Positions 5,965 through 13,212 of a stretch of 13,273 nucleotides of DNA are shown piece by piece. The stretch is from an archaeon (lineage in GTDB: Archaea > Asgardarchaeota > Hermodarchaeia > Hermodarchaeales > Hermodarchaeaceae). The stretch lies in NCBI GenBank assembly GCA_016550395.1, contig JABXGY010000456.1, forward strand, positions 1 to 13,273, in the 5' to 3' direction. Numbering within the stretch: position 1 is the stretch's first letter; each line of letters begins with the position of its first letter. The translations under genes and the position numbers were made by a program. The notes under the pieces were generated by a model that ran no database searches, had not been told where the DNA came from, and saw only the letters and a program-made list of their open reading frames with translations.

Positions 5965-7536
5965 ATGTCAGATCGCATCCCAATTAATGATTCATGGGTT
6001 CTGCAAAGAGCTGGATATTTCAGCTCAAGTTTTTCAGGTTTCATTTCAAGGATTACTGGAGGTCTAAATCTCTCCGCTAAAATTCAGAAAGACATAGATA
6101 CGGCTTTGAAGATTTCAACACCTAAAGGACAAGAAGATCTTGGAATCCCAAAATTTATTCGACCACTCATTACAAAATTAACAAGCTCGTTAGGTCCCGA
6201 TTTATCGAATAAAATCCAGACGAAAATTGACAAAGCCTTAGCAGAAGCAGATGTAAAATTACAAAAGCAACTGCAAGATGCTGAAGTAAAACGACAAAAA
6301 CCACGAGCAAAAAGGCAAACAGTTCACAAAGAAAAAATTACAAAATTAAATCAACGGCTCAAAGAACTTGACATGAAACTAAACAAGATGGATAACACCA
6401 TAGGTCAACATGTCGCATCTAATCTCTTTGGAACTAATCTTGATACCCTTGCCCAGGCATTATATGGTGTCGCGAAAGAACGCGGAGTCACCAATGAAGG
6501 CGTATTAAATCTAATTCGTATGCTCCCAGAGTTTGAAGCGTTAATGTATTTCATGAATGTCCGTAAATTCTACAGGGACCATACAGCCCATTCACTCCGT
6601 GTTGCAGCTTTAGGTGATTACATTCTCGAAAAATCTGGAGCGTCAGGGAGTTTAATGGGAATAATCCAAGATAAACTTGGATTTACTGTGGATGATGCTC
6701 GTACAGCTTGGTGGCTAGCTGGATTACTCCATGATATAGGAACCCCATTAGCAAAACTCGTATCATCTATAAACTGGTCATTAGTCAATGAAATGCTACG
6801 ATGTTATCCCTCGATGGGCATGGAAATATCGCCATTACGATTTGATATTGCAAATCCCAAACTAGGAAATGAAGCTTATTTGAAAATTCTCAGTAAGGGA
6901 ATGCCTAAAGGCTGGCAAAAATTAATACACAATGGTCTTGGAAAAAGTCGGTCTAAAAATGAAATTTTCACCTACACCCCAGCGACCGAAAAACCTCCTC
7001 TATATCAATCACAGGGAACGCAAATGGATCATGGTGTTGTAGCCGCAGTAACCCTTCTTCGCACACTTGGCCCTCCTGAGCAGGTTGAAAAAGAATCCAG
7101 TGAAGCACGCCCCTTAATTGAAGCTGCTCGCGCAATTACAGTGCATAATTTTATTTCCAAACTAGGTCAAATACCCTTTGAAGACTATCCTCTTCTTTTT
7201 GTACTAGCTCTGGCTGATGAATTGCAGGAATGGGGAAGACCAGTTCCAGTCACAATGCAAGAAGGCTTTTTCACCACAACAATAGAGAAAATCACGTTAT
7301 TAGATGCGATTTTTCATGAGACTACTTCTGAACTCTGGGATATTCCCTATGTTCATAACCAAGCTAAAGATATTGTCAAGTTCGATTTCAAACGCCTTTA
7401 CAATGATAAGAAAAACGCTCTCGCATGCTTGGATTGTACTGAACAATATCCAGACTCGGATCTCTGGCTAATCAATTACAACAAAGAAAAATCATCGGTC
7501 CTCAATAAATTCCAGATTAGAATCTCAACTCAGTAA
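5965..7536 (+). CDS. HD-superfamily metal-dependent phosphohydrolase-like protein with coiled coil
   Basis: This encodes 523 residues. The N-terminal 80 residues are predicted soluble with no known domain. Residues about 84-145 are a Lys/Glu/Gln-rich helix, likely a coiled coil. The HD domain follows, with probable metal ligands H206 (in RDHTAHSLR), H256-D257 (LLHDIG), H356 (MDHGVVAA), H394 (TVHNF) and D418 (LALADELQEWG). The H...HD...H...H...D pattern is that of HD enzymes with a second histidine pair, which commonly hydrolyse phosphate esters of nucleotides or second messengers. The substrate cannot be read from sequence. The DHG motif recalls extended HD domains linked to Hsp90-like or signalling systems, but this is weak. 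The gene is monocistronic: divergent from a membrane protein and convergent with the GTPase, 31 bp apart. Its coding sequence looks unusually A-rich (many AAA lysines) compared with its neighbours. Confidence 0.8.
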   Translation: MSDRIPINDSWVLQRAGYFSSSFSGFISRITGGLNLSAKIQKDIDTALKISTPKGQEDLGIPKFIRPLITKLTSSLGPDLSNKIQTKIDKALAEADVKLQKQLQDAEVKRQKPRAKRQTVHKEKITKLNQRLKELDMKLNKMDNTIGQHVASNLFGTNLDTLAQALYGVAKERGVTNEGVLNLIRMLPEFEALMYFMNVRKFYRDHTAHSLRVAALGDYILEKSGASGSLMGIIQDKLGFTVDDARTAWWLAGLLHDIGTPLAKLVSSINWSLVNEMLRCYPSMGMEISPLRFDIANPKLGNEAYLKILSKGMPKGWQKLIHNGLGKSRSKNEIFTYTPATEKPPLYQSQGTQMDHGVVAAVTLLRTLGPPEQVEKESSEARPLIEAARAITVHNFISKLGQIPFEDYPLLFVLALADELQEWGRPVPVTMQEGFFTTTIEKITLLDAIFHETTSELWDIPYVHNQAKDIVKFDFKRLYNDKKNALACLDCTEQYPDSDLWLINYNKEKSSVLNKFQIRISTQ

Positions 7537-7567
7537 TTCGTTAAAATTCGCTAACCAAGATCTAATT

Positions 7568-8143
7568 CTACGATGCAAAAGAAGAATAAATGAATGGATG
7601 TAACCGCTCCCGCAATTCAGCCAGACGATTATAAATGAGGAGCCGAGTCACTTGATCAAATAATTCCCCCACATTTTCCCCAGAACGGGCAGACGATTCG
7701 AAGTAATTGTCGAATTCCAAAGTAATATGTCGCTGATACGCTTCCGCTCGTGAAATCACCCGTTTCGAGGCAAGATCCACCTTATTCCCAATAAGCACGC
7801 TAGGCGTCTCATCTGGAACCGCTTGGCGAAACGCTTGCAACCACCCCTCGATATTATCAAAAGTCTCCTCTCGTGTCAAATCAAAGACAACAATAACTGC
7901 ATCACTACCAAGGAAGTATAATTTCCGAACGCTCTCAAAACGAGGTTGACCGGCTAGATCCCAAATAACTAATCGAATTAATACATCACCCACAATAATT
8001 TCTGAGCAATTCAACTGTGTCCCGATAGTCTGTTTATAATCCGTATCGAATGTTTTGTGGATAAACCGAGTAATCAGGCTTGTCTTACCCACCATTGGGT
8101 CCCCAATGATTACTAGCTTGAATGTGTGTTCGTTTAGTGACAT
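7568..8143 (-). CDS. Rab/Ras-like small GTPase
   Basis: This encodes 191 residues, the length of a single Ras-superfamily domain. All five G motifs are present: GDPMVGKT (14-21), switch I T39 in QTIGT, WDLAGQ (61-66) with the catalytic glutamine Q66, NKVD (120-123), and ESSAR (149-153). The overall order is closest to the Rab/Ras branch, with FLGSDAVIVVFDLTREETFDNI after switch II. It lacks a C-terminal prenylation cysteine, ending in YSSFAS, as is usual for archaeal members, so membrane targeting by lipid would need another mechanism. Such proteins switch between GDP and GTP states and act with GEF/GAP partners, for example Roadblock/longin proteins, none of which are seen here. It starts at ATG 8143 without a clear Shine-Dalgarno site. 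It is convergent with the HD gene and divergent from the isopentenyl phosphate kinase gene. Confidence 0.93.
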   Translation of the reverse strand: MSLNEHTFKLVIIGDPMVGKTSLITRFIHKTFDTDYKQTIGTQLNCSEIIVGDVLIRLVIWDLAGQPRFESVRKLYFLGSDAVIVVFDLTREETFDNIEGWLQAFRQAVPDETPSVLIGNKVDLASKRVISRAEAYQRHITLEFDNYFESSARSGENVGELFDQVTRLLIYNRLAELRERLHPFIYSSFAS

Positions 8144-8195
8144 GGGGGGTCGCTCTCGGTTTCAGCCTGCTTTATCTAAAACGTCTATTTAGGGG

Positions 8196-8210
8196 ATTTA
8201 AATTATATTT
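8196..8210 (-). promoter_or_regulatory. TATA-like region for the GTPase gene
   Basis: An AT-rich segment containing ATTTAAAT-type sequence lies 53-67 bp before ATG 8143 on the minus strand. It is a plausible TATA box giving a leader of about 30 bases. Confidence 0.35.
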
Positions 8211-8366
8211 AGTGGTACTACCTGAAATCTCATGTTCTTAAAATGGCTTTTCCTCCCGTTAAATCCAGGTTTAGCCGTTCTCAGCTGATTTTTTTCCGAA
8301 GACAAATTTGATTCATTAAGAATTTAATCGCGCAAATACTTCTTAGATGGGGAAGGTTCTTGCTTC

Positions 8367-8378
8367 GATATATTTAAG
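8367..8378 (+). promoter_or_regulatory. TATA-like box for the isopentenyl phosphate kinase gene
   Basis: GATATATTTAAG predicts a transcription start near 8395-8400. That falls at or beyond the first GTG (8393), which argues for translation from the later GTG at 8417. Confidence 0.45.
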
Positions 8379-8402
8379 CTTCAAAGTCTATAGTGCCAAA
8401 CA

Positions 8403-8406
8403 GGAG
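8403..8406 (+). promoter_or_regulatory. Ribosome-binding site favouring the GTG start at 8417
   Basis: GGAG lies 10 bases before GTG 8417 and would be just inside an RNA starting near the predicted +1. The upstream GTG at 8393 has no such site. Confidence 0.45.
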
Positions 8407-8416
8407 ACATTCTAAG

Positions 8417-9748
8417 GTGACTATTGAACTCGATGATTCAGGATGGGGAGACCCCATTGGTGGTGTCTTTATTGGAGTACTTCGAATTGAAACCAATGAG
8501 TACATGGTAAAAGAGATAGAGGTTACTCATTTCCAAGGTCCAAATTTTACACAGAAGACATTCCTTACTCGTGGATTAGAGTTGGTTATGGAAATTTTCA
8601 GGTGTTTACAGGTTACCTTGGATGAACCAATTCATGTATGCCGTGGGGCGGTTCTCGATGGTGTACGAGAGGGACTGAAAGCACAGAACTATCAAGTAAT
8701 TCCAACGAAAATCGAAGGTAAGCTTCAGGAGTTAGTTGAAGCAAATTTTGTAGAGTCCTTAGGGCGGTTAGGCATTTCGGATATTCCCTTGGTTAGTGGA
8801 AAAGAACGGTTCTTCCGACAGCTGGAATGGATACAAGAAGATCTGAAGAATCGAGAACAATATGCCAAGACCGGTTGGAAGAATTGGCCAACTAAAATTC
8901 GAAATTGGAAACCTAAATGGCGTCGTAAACAACAAAACTTGTTAGGTCAACCGCTGATAATCAAATTAGGTGGGAGTATTATTTCCGATAAGACCAAACG
9001 TTCAAAGGCTCGATTTGATATAATTCGTCAACTTGTTTCCGAGATTGCATCCATTAGCTCTTCTCCAATAATCGTTATTCATGGAGGAGGTTCATTTGGG
9101 CACTTTCCTGCCAAGGAATATGAATTACATCGAGGGGGTCGAAGTAAGAGGAAACGTCTAGGATTGACAGAAACGGCTTTGGAAATGAACAGGTTAACCC
9201 AATATCTTATCGAGGCTTTTCATGAAGTTCAGAAGCCCGCTATCCCGATTCATGCCTCGTCAGTCATTGTGGCTCTTGATGGTCGTATTTCCCATATGGA
9301 CATAGAGTCCTTACGAGAGTTTTTACGCCAAGGATTCATACCTGTTCTATCAGGAGATGTGGCTGCTGATACCGTCACTAATTTTACGATTATTAGTGGA
9401 GATCAAATCGCCATGTATCTTGCGCGGCTTCTTAATGCGCCTAGGGTCGTCTTTGCTACAGATGTCGATGGACTTTATACAGCTGATCCGAAGGAAGCAC
9501 CGAATGCAAAGCGAATAGATGTAATTACACCAGATACTCTTGCTCAGGTCTTTGACGAAATTGCTGTGGGTGTTGCTGCTGAAACTGCAGATGTCACAGA
9601 GGGAATGCGAGGGAAACTCAATGAAATCTTCAAAGGTCTTCCGAAAAACTGCGAAGTGCTTATCACAGATATTCGGAAACCTGGAACATTACAACGAATA
9701 GCTGCAGGGAAATCAGTCCCCTCAACGTTACTTCGTCATTCTTCCTAA
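8417..9748 (+). CDS. Isopentenyl phosphate kinase with extra N-terminal domain
   Basis: The C-terminal part (residues about 178-443 from GTG 8417) is an amino-acid-kinase-fold isopentenyl phosphate kinase. It phosphorylates isopentenyl phosphate to isopentenyl diphosphate in the archaeal mevalonate pathway that feeds membrane lipids. Motifs seen are IIKLGGSIISDK (K183), HGGGSFGH (222-229), whose last histidine is the substrate-phosphate histidine known in this family, SGDQIAMYLARL, ATDVDGLYTADPK and DVTEGMRGKL. Fused before it are about 115 residues beginning TIELDDSGWGDPIGG, with HVCRGAVLDGVREGL and KIEGKLQELVEANFV. These look like a separate alpha/beta domain, joined by a basic linker rich in Lys, Arg and Trp (about 145-176). 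I do not know that domain's function; an RNase H-like fold is conceivable. A GTG at 8393 would add eight residues. The MBL-like gene follows by about 70 bp. Confidence 0.88.
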   Translation: MTIELDDSGWGDPIGGVFIGVLRIETNEYMVKEIEVTHFQGPNFTQKTFLTRGLELVMEIFRCLQVTLDEPIHVCRGAVLDGVREGLKAQNYQVIPTKIEGKLQELVEANFVESLGRLGISDIPLVSGKERFFRQLEWIQEDLKNREQYAKTGWKNWPTKIRNWKPKWRRKQQNLLGQPLIIKLGGSIISDKTKRSKARFDIIRQLVSEIASISSSPIIVIHGGGSFGHFPAKEYELHRGGRSKRKRLGLTETALEMNRLTQYLIEAFHEVQKPAIPIHASSVIVALDGRISHMDIESLREFLRQGFIPVLSGDVAADTVTNFTIISGDQIAMYLARLLNAPRVVFATDVDGLYTADPKEAPNAKRIDVITPDTLAQVFDEIAVGVAAETADVTEGMRGKLNEIFKGLPKNCEVLITDIRKPGTLQRIAAGKSVPSTLLRHSS

Positions 9749-9804
9749 CAAATATAGACGAAGAAAAAAACCAACTCACGGAAGTGATCTAAGGGCAAAT
9801 TCAA

Positions 9805-9810
9805 AGAGGT
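9805..9810 (+). promoter_or_regulatory. Ribosome-binding site favouring the TTG start at 9820
   Basis: AGAGGT lies 9 bases before TTG 9820 but only directly next to GTG 9811, too close for use with that codon. The resulting N-terminus, MFSIRYFG, matches how UPF0173-type proteins begin. Confidence 0.45.
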
Positions 9811-9819
9811 GTGAACCGT

Positions 9820-10476
9820 TTGTTTTCAATTCGTTATTTCGGTTATGCGGCCGTTCTTGTCCTTTTAGAGAAGCACATCTTATTTGATCCGGGAATCATT
9901 AAGGGAGAACCATTAGTTAATAGTCGGAATATACAACCCTCTTACATTCTGGTGAGTCAAGCCTCTATTGAGCATCTAGGAAATGCTGGGGCATTCCCAA
10001 CCCAGCAGGGTAGTATTCTCCTTGTTAGTAAACAAGTCCATGATGTTTTAAGAAAGCAAGGTGTTCATGGTTATTCCATAGATCAAATTGCTGATAATCA
10101 ACTTATCGAAATCGGTGCAAACATCAGCATTACTGGATATGACATACCTCGGGGAGGATTTCTCGCCTATCAGAACTTTGCGTTTTTTGTGAGAAGTGAT
10201 CAAGGTTCAGTACTTCATTTAGGTCATGCTAAAGAGACTGGATCCTTAGCAGGATCGAAACCTGATTTACTCTGTATATCTGTGGCGGGAAAGAAAAAAG
10301 GAACCTTCAATCCAGATGACGCTGTTACTGCAACATTAGAAATCCAGCCGCGTTATGCGTTACCTATCAGTGGAAGTGAGCAACAAACCCATCAGTACAT
10401 CTCTCTTCTGAAGGAGAAAGAAGTAAACATTATTCCAATATCCATCTCTGTAGGGGAATCATTTACTATCGTTTAG
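9820..10476 (+). CDS. Metallo-beta-lactamase-fold (UPF0173-like) protein with degenerate metal site
   Basis: This encodes 218 residues from TTG 9820 (221 from GTG 9811). The N-terminus, SIRYFGYAAVLV then ILFDPG (residues 3-25), is the usual opening of UPF0173/MBL-fold hydrolases (strand, GHAA-like turn, DPF-like turn). The next segment, ILVSQASIEHLGNAG (43-57), aligns with ILLTHGHxDHLGDA, but His, His and Asp have become Q47, S49 and E51; only H52 of the motif remains. Later ligands also appear lost: HLGHAKETG stands where HxGD is expected, and ALPISGSEQQT replaces the ALPVH-type His motif. It is therefore probably a pseudoenzyme keeping the fold. It follows the isopentenyl phosphate kinase on the same strand (71 bp) and is followed by a T-rich end, so the two may be co-expressed. 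An AATATAG at 9751-9757 could instead be an own promoter. Confidence 0.75.
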   Translation: MFSIRYFGYAAVLVLLEKHILFDPGIIKGEPLVNSRNIQPSYILVSQASIEHLGNAGAFPTQQGSILLVSKQVHDVLRKQGVHGYSIDQIADNQLIEIGANISITGYDIPRGGFLAYQNFAFFVRSDQGSVLHLGHAKETGSLAGSKPDLLCISVAGKKKGTFNPDDAVTATLEIQPRYALPISGSEQQTHQYISLLKEKEVNIIPISISVGESFTIV

Positions 10477-10478
10477 AG

Positions 10479-10499
10479 TTTCTTTTTCAACAATTTTAT
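10479..10499 (+). terminator. T-rich terminator for the kinase-MBL unit
   Basis: After the stop at 10474-10476 the plus strand reads TTTCTTTTTC and then ATTTTATT within 23 bases, directly before the convergent amidase stop. Oligo-T tracts are the usual archaeal termination signal. Confidence 0.4.
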
Positions 10500-11300
10500 T
10501 CACTCATGCAGAAGTCGCTGGTAAAGGTCGACTCGTCTATCTTGGATGATGTGATTTGTATTCGTGAGGAATTTATTCTGTGCCTTTGCTGGATTAATAA
10601 CAGCGCTAAAAAGTCCAGTTCGATTTTTTGCTCCTTTAATTAAAATATCACCCTGTGTGTTCGTTATCTGACTTCGCCCCGTGAACGTTAACTTACCTTC
10701 TGAGCCTATTCTGTTTGCTAATACAGTGAAAAATCGGTTTTCTAAACTTCGGGCTATCATTACACGTTGGGCATAAGGGAGAACAAGATTGGCGGGTAGG
10801 CACAGAATTTCACACCCTTCTAACATGAGGATCCGTGAGACCTCCGGAAAAGCCCAATCAAAACAGACTAAAACTCCTAGGGAAACAGAAGGAAGCTTCC
10901 AGACACTAGGTGGGTGTTGACCGGGAAGGAACCATTCTTTTTCCCGGGCAAAGAGATGAATTTTTCTGTAACATCCAATGAAACCATTTGGCCCGACAAT
11001 AGCGGCGCTGTTATAAATCCCAGATGATTGTTTGGATTCTGCTAGTCCTCCGATAATAACCATATTATATTGTTCAGCAAGTCTCATCCAAAGTTGTGTT
11101 GTCGGTCCGCCTGGAATTGGTTCAGCTAAAACTTCAGCTTGTTTCTTTGATGTGAAGTTATACCCGCTTACACAGAGCTCAGGAAAGACTAGCAAATCAA
11201 TTTCTTGCTGTCCTGCTTTTTTACAATACCGGCTTAAGAGTTGACGATTTTTTTGTGGTTCAGCAAAGAAGGGACGAATTTGTGCTGCGGCTACTTTCAA
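10500..11300 (-). CDS. Nitrilase-superfamily carbon-nitrogen hydrolase (probable amidase)
   Basis: This encodes 266 residues, the single-domain length for the family. The catalytic triad is visible: E41 in FPELCVSGY, K113 in YRKIHLF and C146 in VCFDWAFPE. N-terminal AAAQIRP and the glycine-rich IIGGLAE (82-88) are typical as well. Members hydrolyse C-N bonds in small amides, carbamoyl compounds or nitriles; the substrate is not readable here. The start is TTG 11300, backed by a strong GGAGGGAG (11307-11314) 6 bases upstream, and there is no in-frame ATG nearby. It is convergent with the MBL-like gene, and divergent from the class III aminotransferase across 335 bp. An omega-amidase paired with a transaminase is a known pathway logic, but here it is only a possible link. 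Confidence 0.9.
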   Translation of the reverse strand: MKVAAAQIRPFFAEPQKNRQLLSRYCKKAGQQEIDLLVFPELCVSGYNFTSKKQAEVLAEPIPGGPTTQLWMRLAEQYNMVIIGGLAESKQSSGIYNSAAIVGPNGFIGCYRKIHLFAREKEWFLPGQHPPSVWKLPSVSLGVLVCFDWAFPEVSRILMLEGCEILCLPANLVLPYAQRVMIARSLENRFFTVLANRIGSEGKLTFTGRSQITNTQGDILIKGAKNRTGLFSAVINPAKAQNKFLTNTNHIIQDRRVDLYQRLLHE

Positions 11301-11306
11301 TGCGTT

Positions 11307-11314
11307 CTCCCTCC
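11307..11314 (-). promoter_or_regulatory. Strong Shine-Dalgarno site for the TTG-started amidase
   Basis: GGAGGGAG on the minus strand lies 6 bases before TTG 11300 and fixes that start. Confidence 0.75.
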
Positions 11315-11382
11315 TTTCCCTTAGTTCTTCATTTGATATTTCAGATTTCCCCCCTGTTACTGGACGAAATTAGTGAAAGCAA

Positions 11383-11417
11383 AAAAATCCCCTCTAGAAG
11401 CCATTTTAGGGATTTTT
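11383..11417. repeat. Inverted repeat AAAAATCCC / GGGATTTTT
   Basis: A perfect 9-bp inverted repeat (11383-11391 with 11409-11417) encloses a 17-base loop, in the divergent region between two genes. With no gene ending here, an operator or an RNA leader structure is as likely as a terminator. A terminator in the A/T-rich arms could still end an unseen small RNA. Confidence 0.4.
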
Positions 11418-11635
11418 ATTCACCGAGGAAGGTTATCCCAAGCCTTGGGGCTAAACAATGGAATTCATGTTTTCCAAACAATTGCCACTTCCGGTCATAA
11501 TGTCGTAGAAGCTTTCTCTACCATGATAAAATGTATCTTCCTATAGTTGAATCAATTCGAGATCCTATCAATTTGAAAGCGACGGACATTCTTTTAACAC
11601 GGTACTTGACATAAGTGGAACATGGTGTGACACCG

Positions 11636-13012
11636 ATGAAACCTAAAGTACTCACAGAAAATGAAATTAAAGAAATGTTAACCAAGGTTACTGAGGAAGA
11701 AATCATTGAGTACAAAAAACACACCCTTACCCATCTAAAAGACACTATCTTAGCTAGTGGTACACCAGGTGGAGCCACGGTCAAAGATACTGAAGGAAAC
11801 GAATATCTGGATTGTACTAGTCAGGCATGGACTTTGAATGTTGGATTTGTCAACCCAGATGTCATCTACGCTACCCAATTTCAGGCTGAACGATTAACCC
11901 ATGTTCGATATAGCTATCCCACTGTTCCTCGAATCAAACTCATTAACAAACTGGCTCAAATCGCCCCTGGTAATTTGAAGAAAGTGACTATTCAGAATCA
12001 GGGTGGGTCAACAGCCGTTGAAGCAGCCATGAAACTTTCCTTTCTTAACAAACCCGAAGCATCCGTATTTATCACTACTTGGATGGCTTACCATGGTGCA
12101 ACCCTCGCAACAATCACTGCCTCGAATTGGATGCCAAGCCCACTTATCCGGTTCCGAGGGTTTGGTCAAGAGCACTTTGTCAAAGTCCCATATCCCTATT
12201 GCTTCCGATGTCGAAGCAATCAAGACCCCAAAGATTGCGATCTAGAATGCTTAGAACTGCTTCGGAATACAATTGTTTATGGAACGAATGCACCAGTAGC
12301 TGGGGTCATTATTGAGCCAATGCAGGGTCCAGGAGGCCAAGTTCCCGCACCTAAACGCTACATCGAAGGGTTCCGCAAAGTCTGTGACGAAGAGAAAGTC
12401 TTCATGATTTGGGATGAAGCACAGACAGCTTTCGGACGGGTCGGGAAGATGTTTGCAGCAGAAATCTATAATGTTGTACCCGATATGATGGTTTTGACTA
12501 AAGCACTCGGGGGAGGACTCCCAATCGGCGCCACACTAGCACGAGAAGATCTCACAAGCTTTACGTACACTGAAGAACACAGCACTTTCGGAGCAAGCCC
12601 TCTTATCATGGCAGCAGCTTTGATTAATATCGAAATCATCCAGCGACTCAACCTTCCACGACGAGCCGAAAAACTTGGGGGTCACATCACCAAACGATTA
12701 GAAGAAATCCAACAAAAGAACAACCACATTGGCGACATCAGAGGACCTGGGTTATTCATAGGTGTTGAAATTGTCAAAGATCAAAAAACTAAGGAACCGG
12801 CTAATTCTCTCGCTGATGCTATTGTACGTGAAGGGCTGAAACGAAACGTCATTTTCGATTTAAGTATGGCACACCACAGAGATATGCGGTTTGTTCGGAA
12901 TGTTGTCAAGATTAAACCACCACTCACAATCACCCTAGACCAAGCAAATCGAGCGGTCGATGTTTTCGAAGAATCCCTCAATACAGCATTGAAGAATCTC
13001 AAAGTTCTATAG
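11636..13012 (+). CDS. Class III (PLP-dependent) aminotransferase
   Basis: This encodes 458 residues from ATG 11636, a normal length for the acetylornithine/4-aminobutyrate aminotransferase family. The PLP site is intact: GGST (123-126) binds the phosphate, YHG (152-154) stacks on the ring, D260 in IWDEAQTAFGRVG contacts the ring nitrogen, and K289 in LTKALGGGLPIGA forms the Schiff base. A Cys-rich loop, PYPYCFRCR then DCDLECLEL (C189, C192, C201, C205), resembles the loop in archaeal and thermococcal 4-aminobutyrate or broad-specificity amino acid aminotransferases/racemases. Substrate specificity is not readable from sequence. ATG 11636 has GGTG 8 bases upstream; GTG 11615 would add seven residues. 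The gene is single and divergent from the nitrilase-type amidase. The downstream region contains palindromes and a possible new gene. Confidence 0.93.
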   Translation: MKPKVLTENEIKEMLTKVTEEEIIEYKKHTLTHLKDTILASGTPGGATVKDTEGNEYLDCTSQAWTLNVGFVNPDVIYATQFQAERLTHVRYSYPTVPRIKLINKLAQIAPGNLKKVTIQNQGGSTAVEAAMKLSFLNKPEASVFITTWMAYHGATLATITASNWMPSPLIRFRGFGQEHFVKVPYPYCFRCRSNQDPKDCDLECLELLRNTIVYGTNAPVAGVIIEPMQGPGGQVPAPKRYIEGFRKVCDEEKVFMIWDEAQTAFGRVGKMFAAEIYNVVPDMMVLTKALGGGLPIGATLAREDLTSFTYTEEHSTFGASPLIMAAALINIEIIQRLNLPRRAEKLGGHITKRLEEIQQKNNHIGDIRGPGLFIGVEIVKDQKTKEPANSLADAIVREGLKRNVIFDLSMAHHRDMRFVRNVVKIKPPLTITLDQANRAVDVFEESLNTALKNLKVL

Positions 13013-13108
13013 AAGGTTGGCTCGTGCAAATAACCCAATCGAATTTCTAAGTGACTTAAATCATCAATATCTTTCAGCTAAGGATATAGAAATAGAGATT
13101 TCCACACG

Positions 13109-13125
13109 AGAATTCCGCAGAATTC
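13109..13125. repeat. Tandem AGAATTC dyads
   Basis: AGAATTC occurs at 13109-13115 and again at 13119-13125, ten bases apart, each holding the palindrome GAATTC. One-helical-turn spacing would suit an operator, but a chance origin is possible. Confidence 0.25.
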
Positions 13126-13150
13126 AGAAAAAACAACTAAGGTGGTAGAA

Positions 13151-13163
13151 AGATATTATATCT
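13151..13163. promoter_or_regulatory. AT palindrome, possible TATA box or operator
   Basis: AGATATTATATCT is a perfect 6+1+6 palindrome about 50-62 bases before the possible start at 13213. It might be the TATA region of the next gene or a regulator site. Confidence 0.3.
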
Positions 13164-13212
13164 AACATCAATATAGGCGGAAAGTATCATTCTGCTGGGG
13201 AACCAACATTCG

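Larger units (their letters stand above)
11301..11635. other. 335-bp divergent intergenic region
   Basis: This separates the minus-strand amidase from the plus-strand aminotransferase. I find the amidase ribosome site (11307-11314), an inverted repeat (11383-11417) and no convincing coding frame; the 81-residue open frame over 11255-11500 overlaps the amidase start and has no protein character. Promoters for both genes are expected here, but no classic TATA box is evident. Confidence 0.6.

Noticed and set aside
11255..11500. 81-residue plus-strand open frame
   Set aside because: Overlaps the start and ribosome site of the amidase gene and has no domain-like character.
11518..11784. 88-residue minus-strand open frame
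   Set aside because: Antisense to the strongly supported aminotransferase start region.
13061..13081. Box C/D-like words (CTGA and TGATGA) on the minus strand
   Set aside because: Only a D'/C'-like pair is present; no suitable outer C and D boxes flank it at the right spacing.
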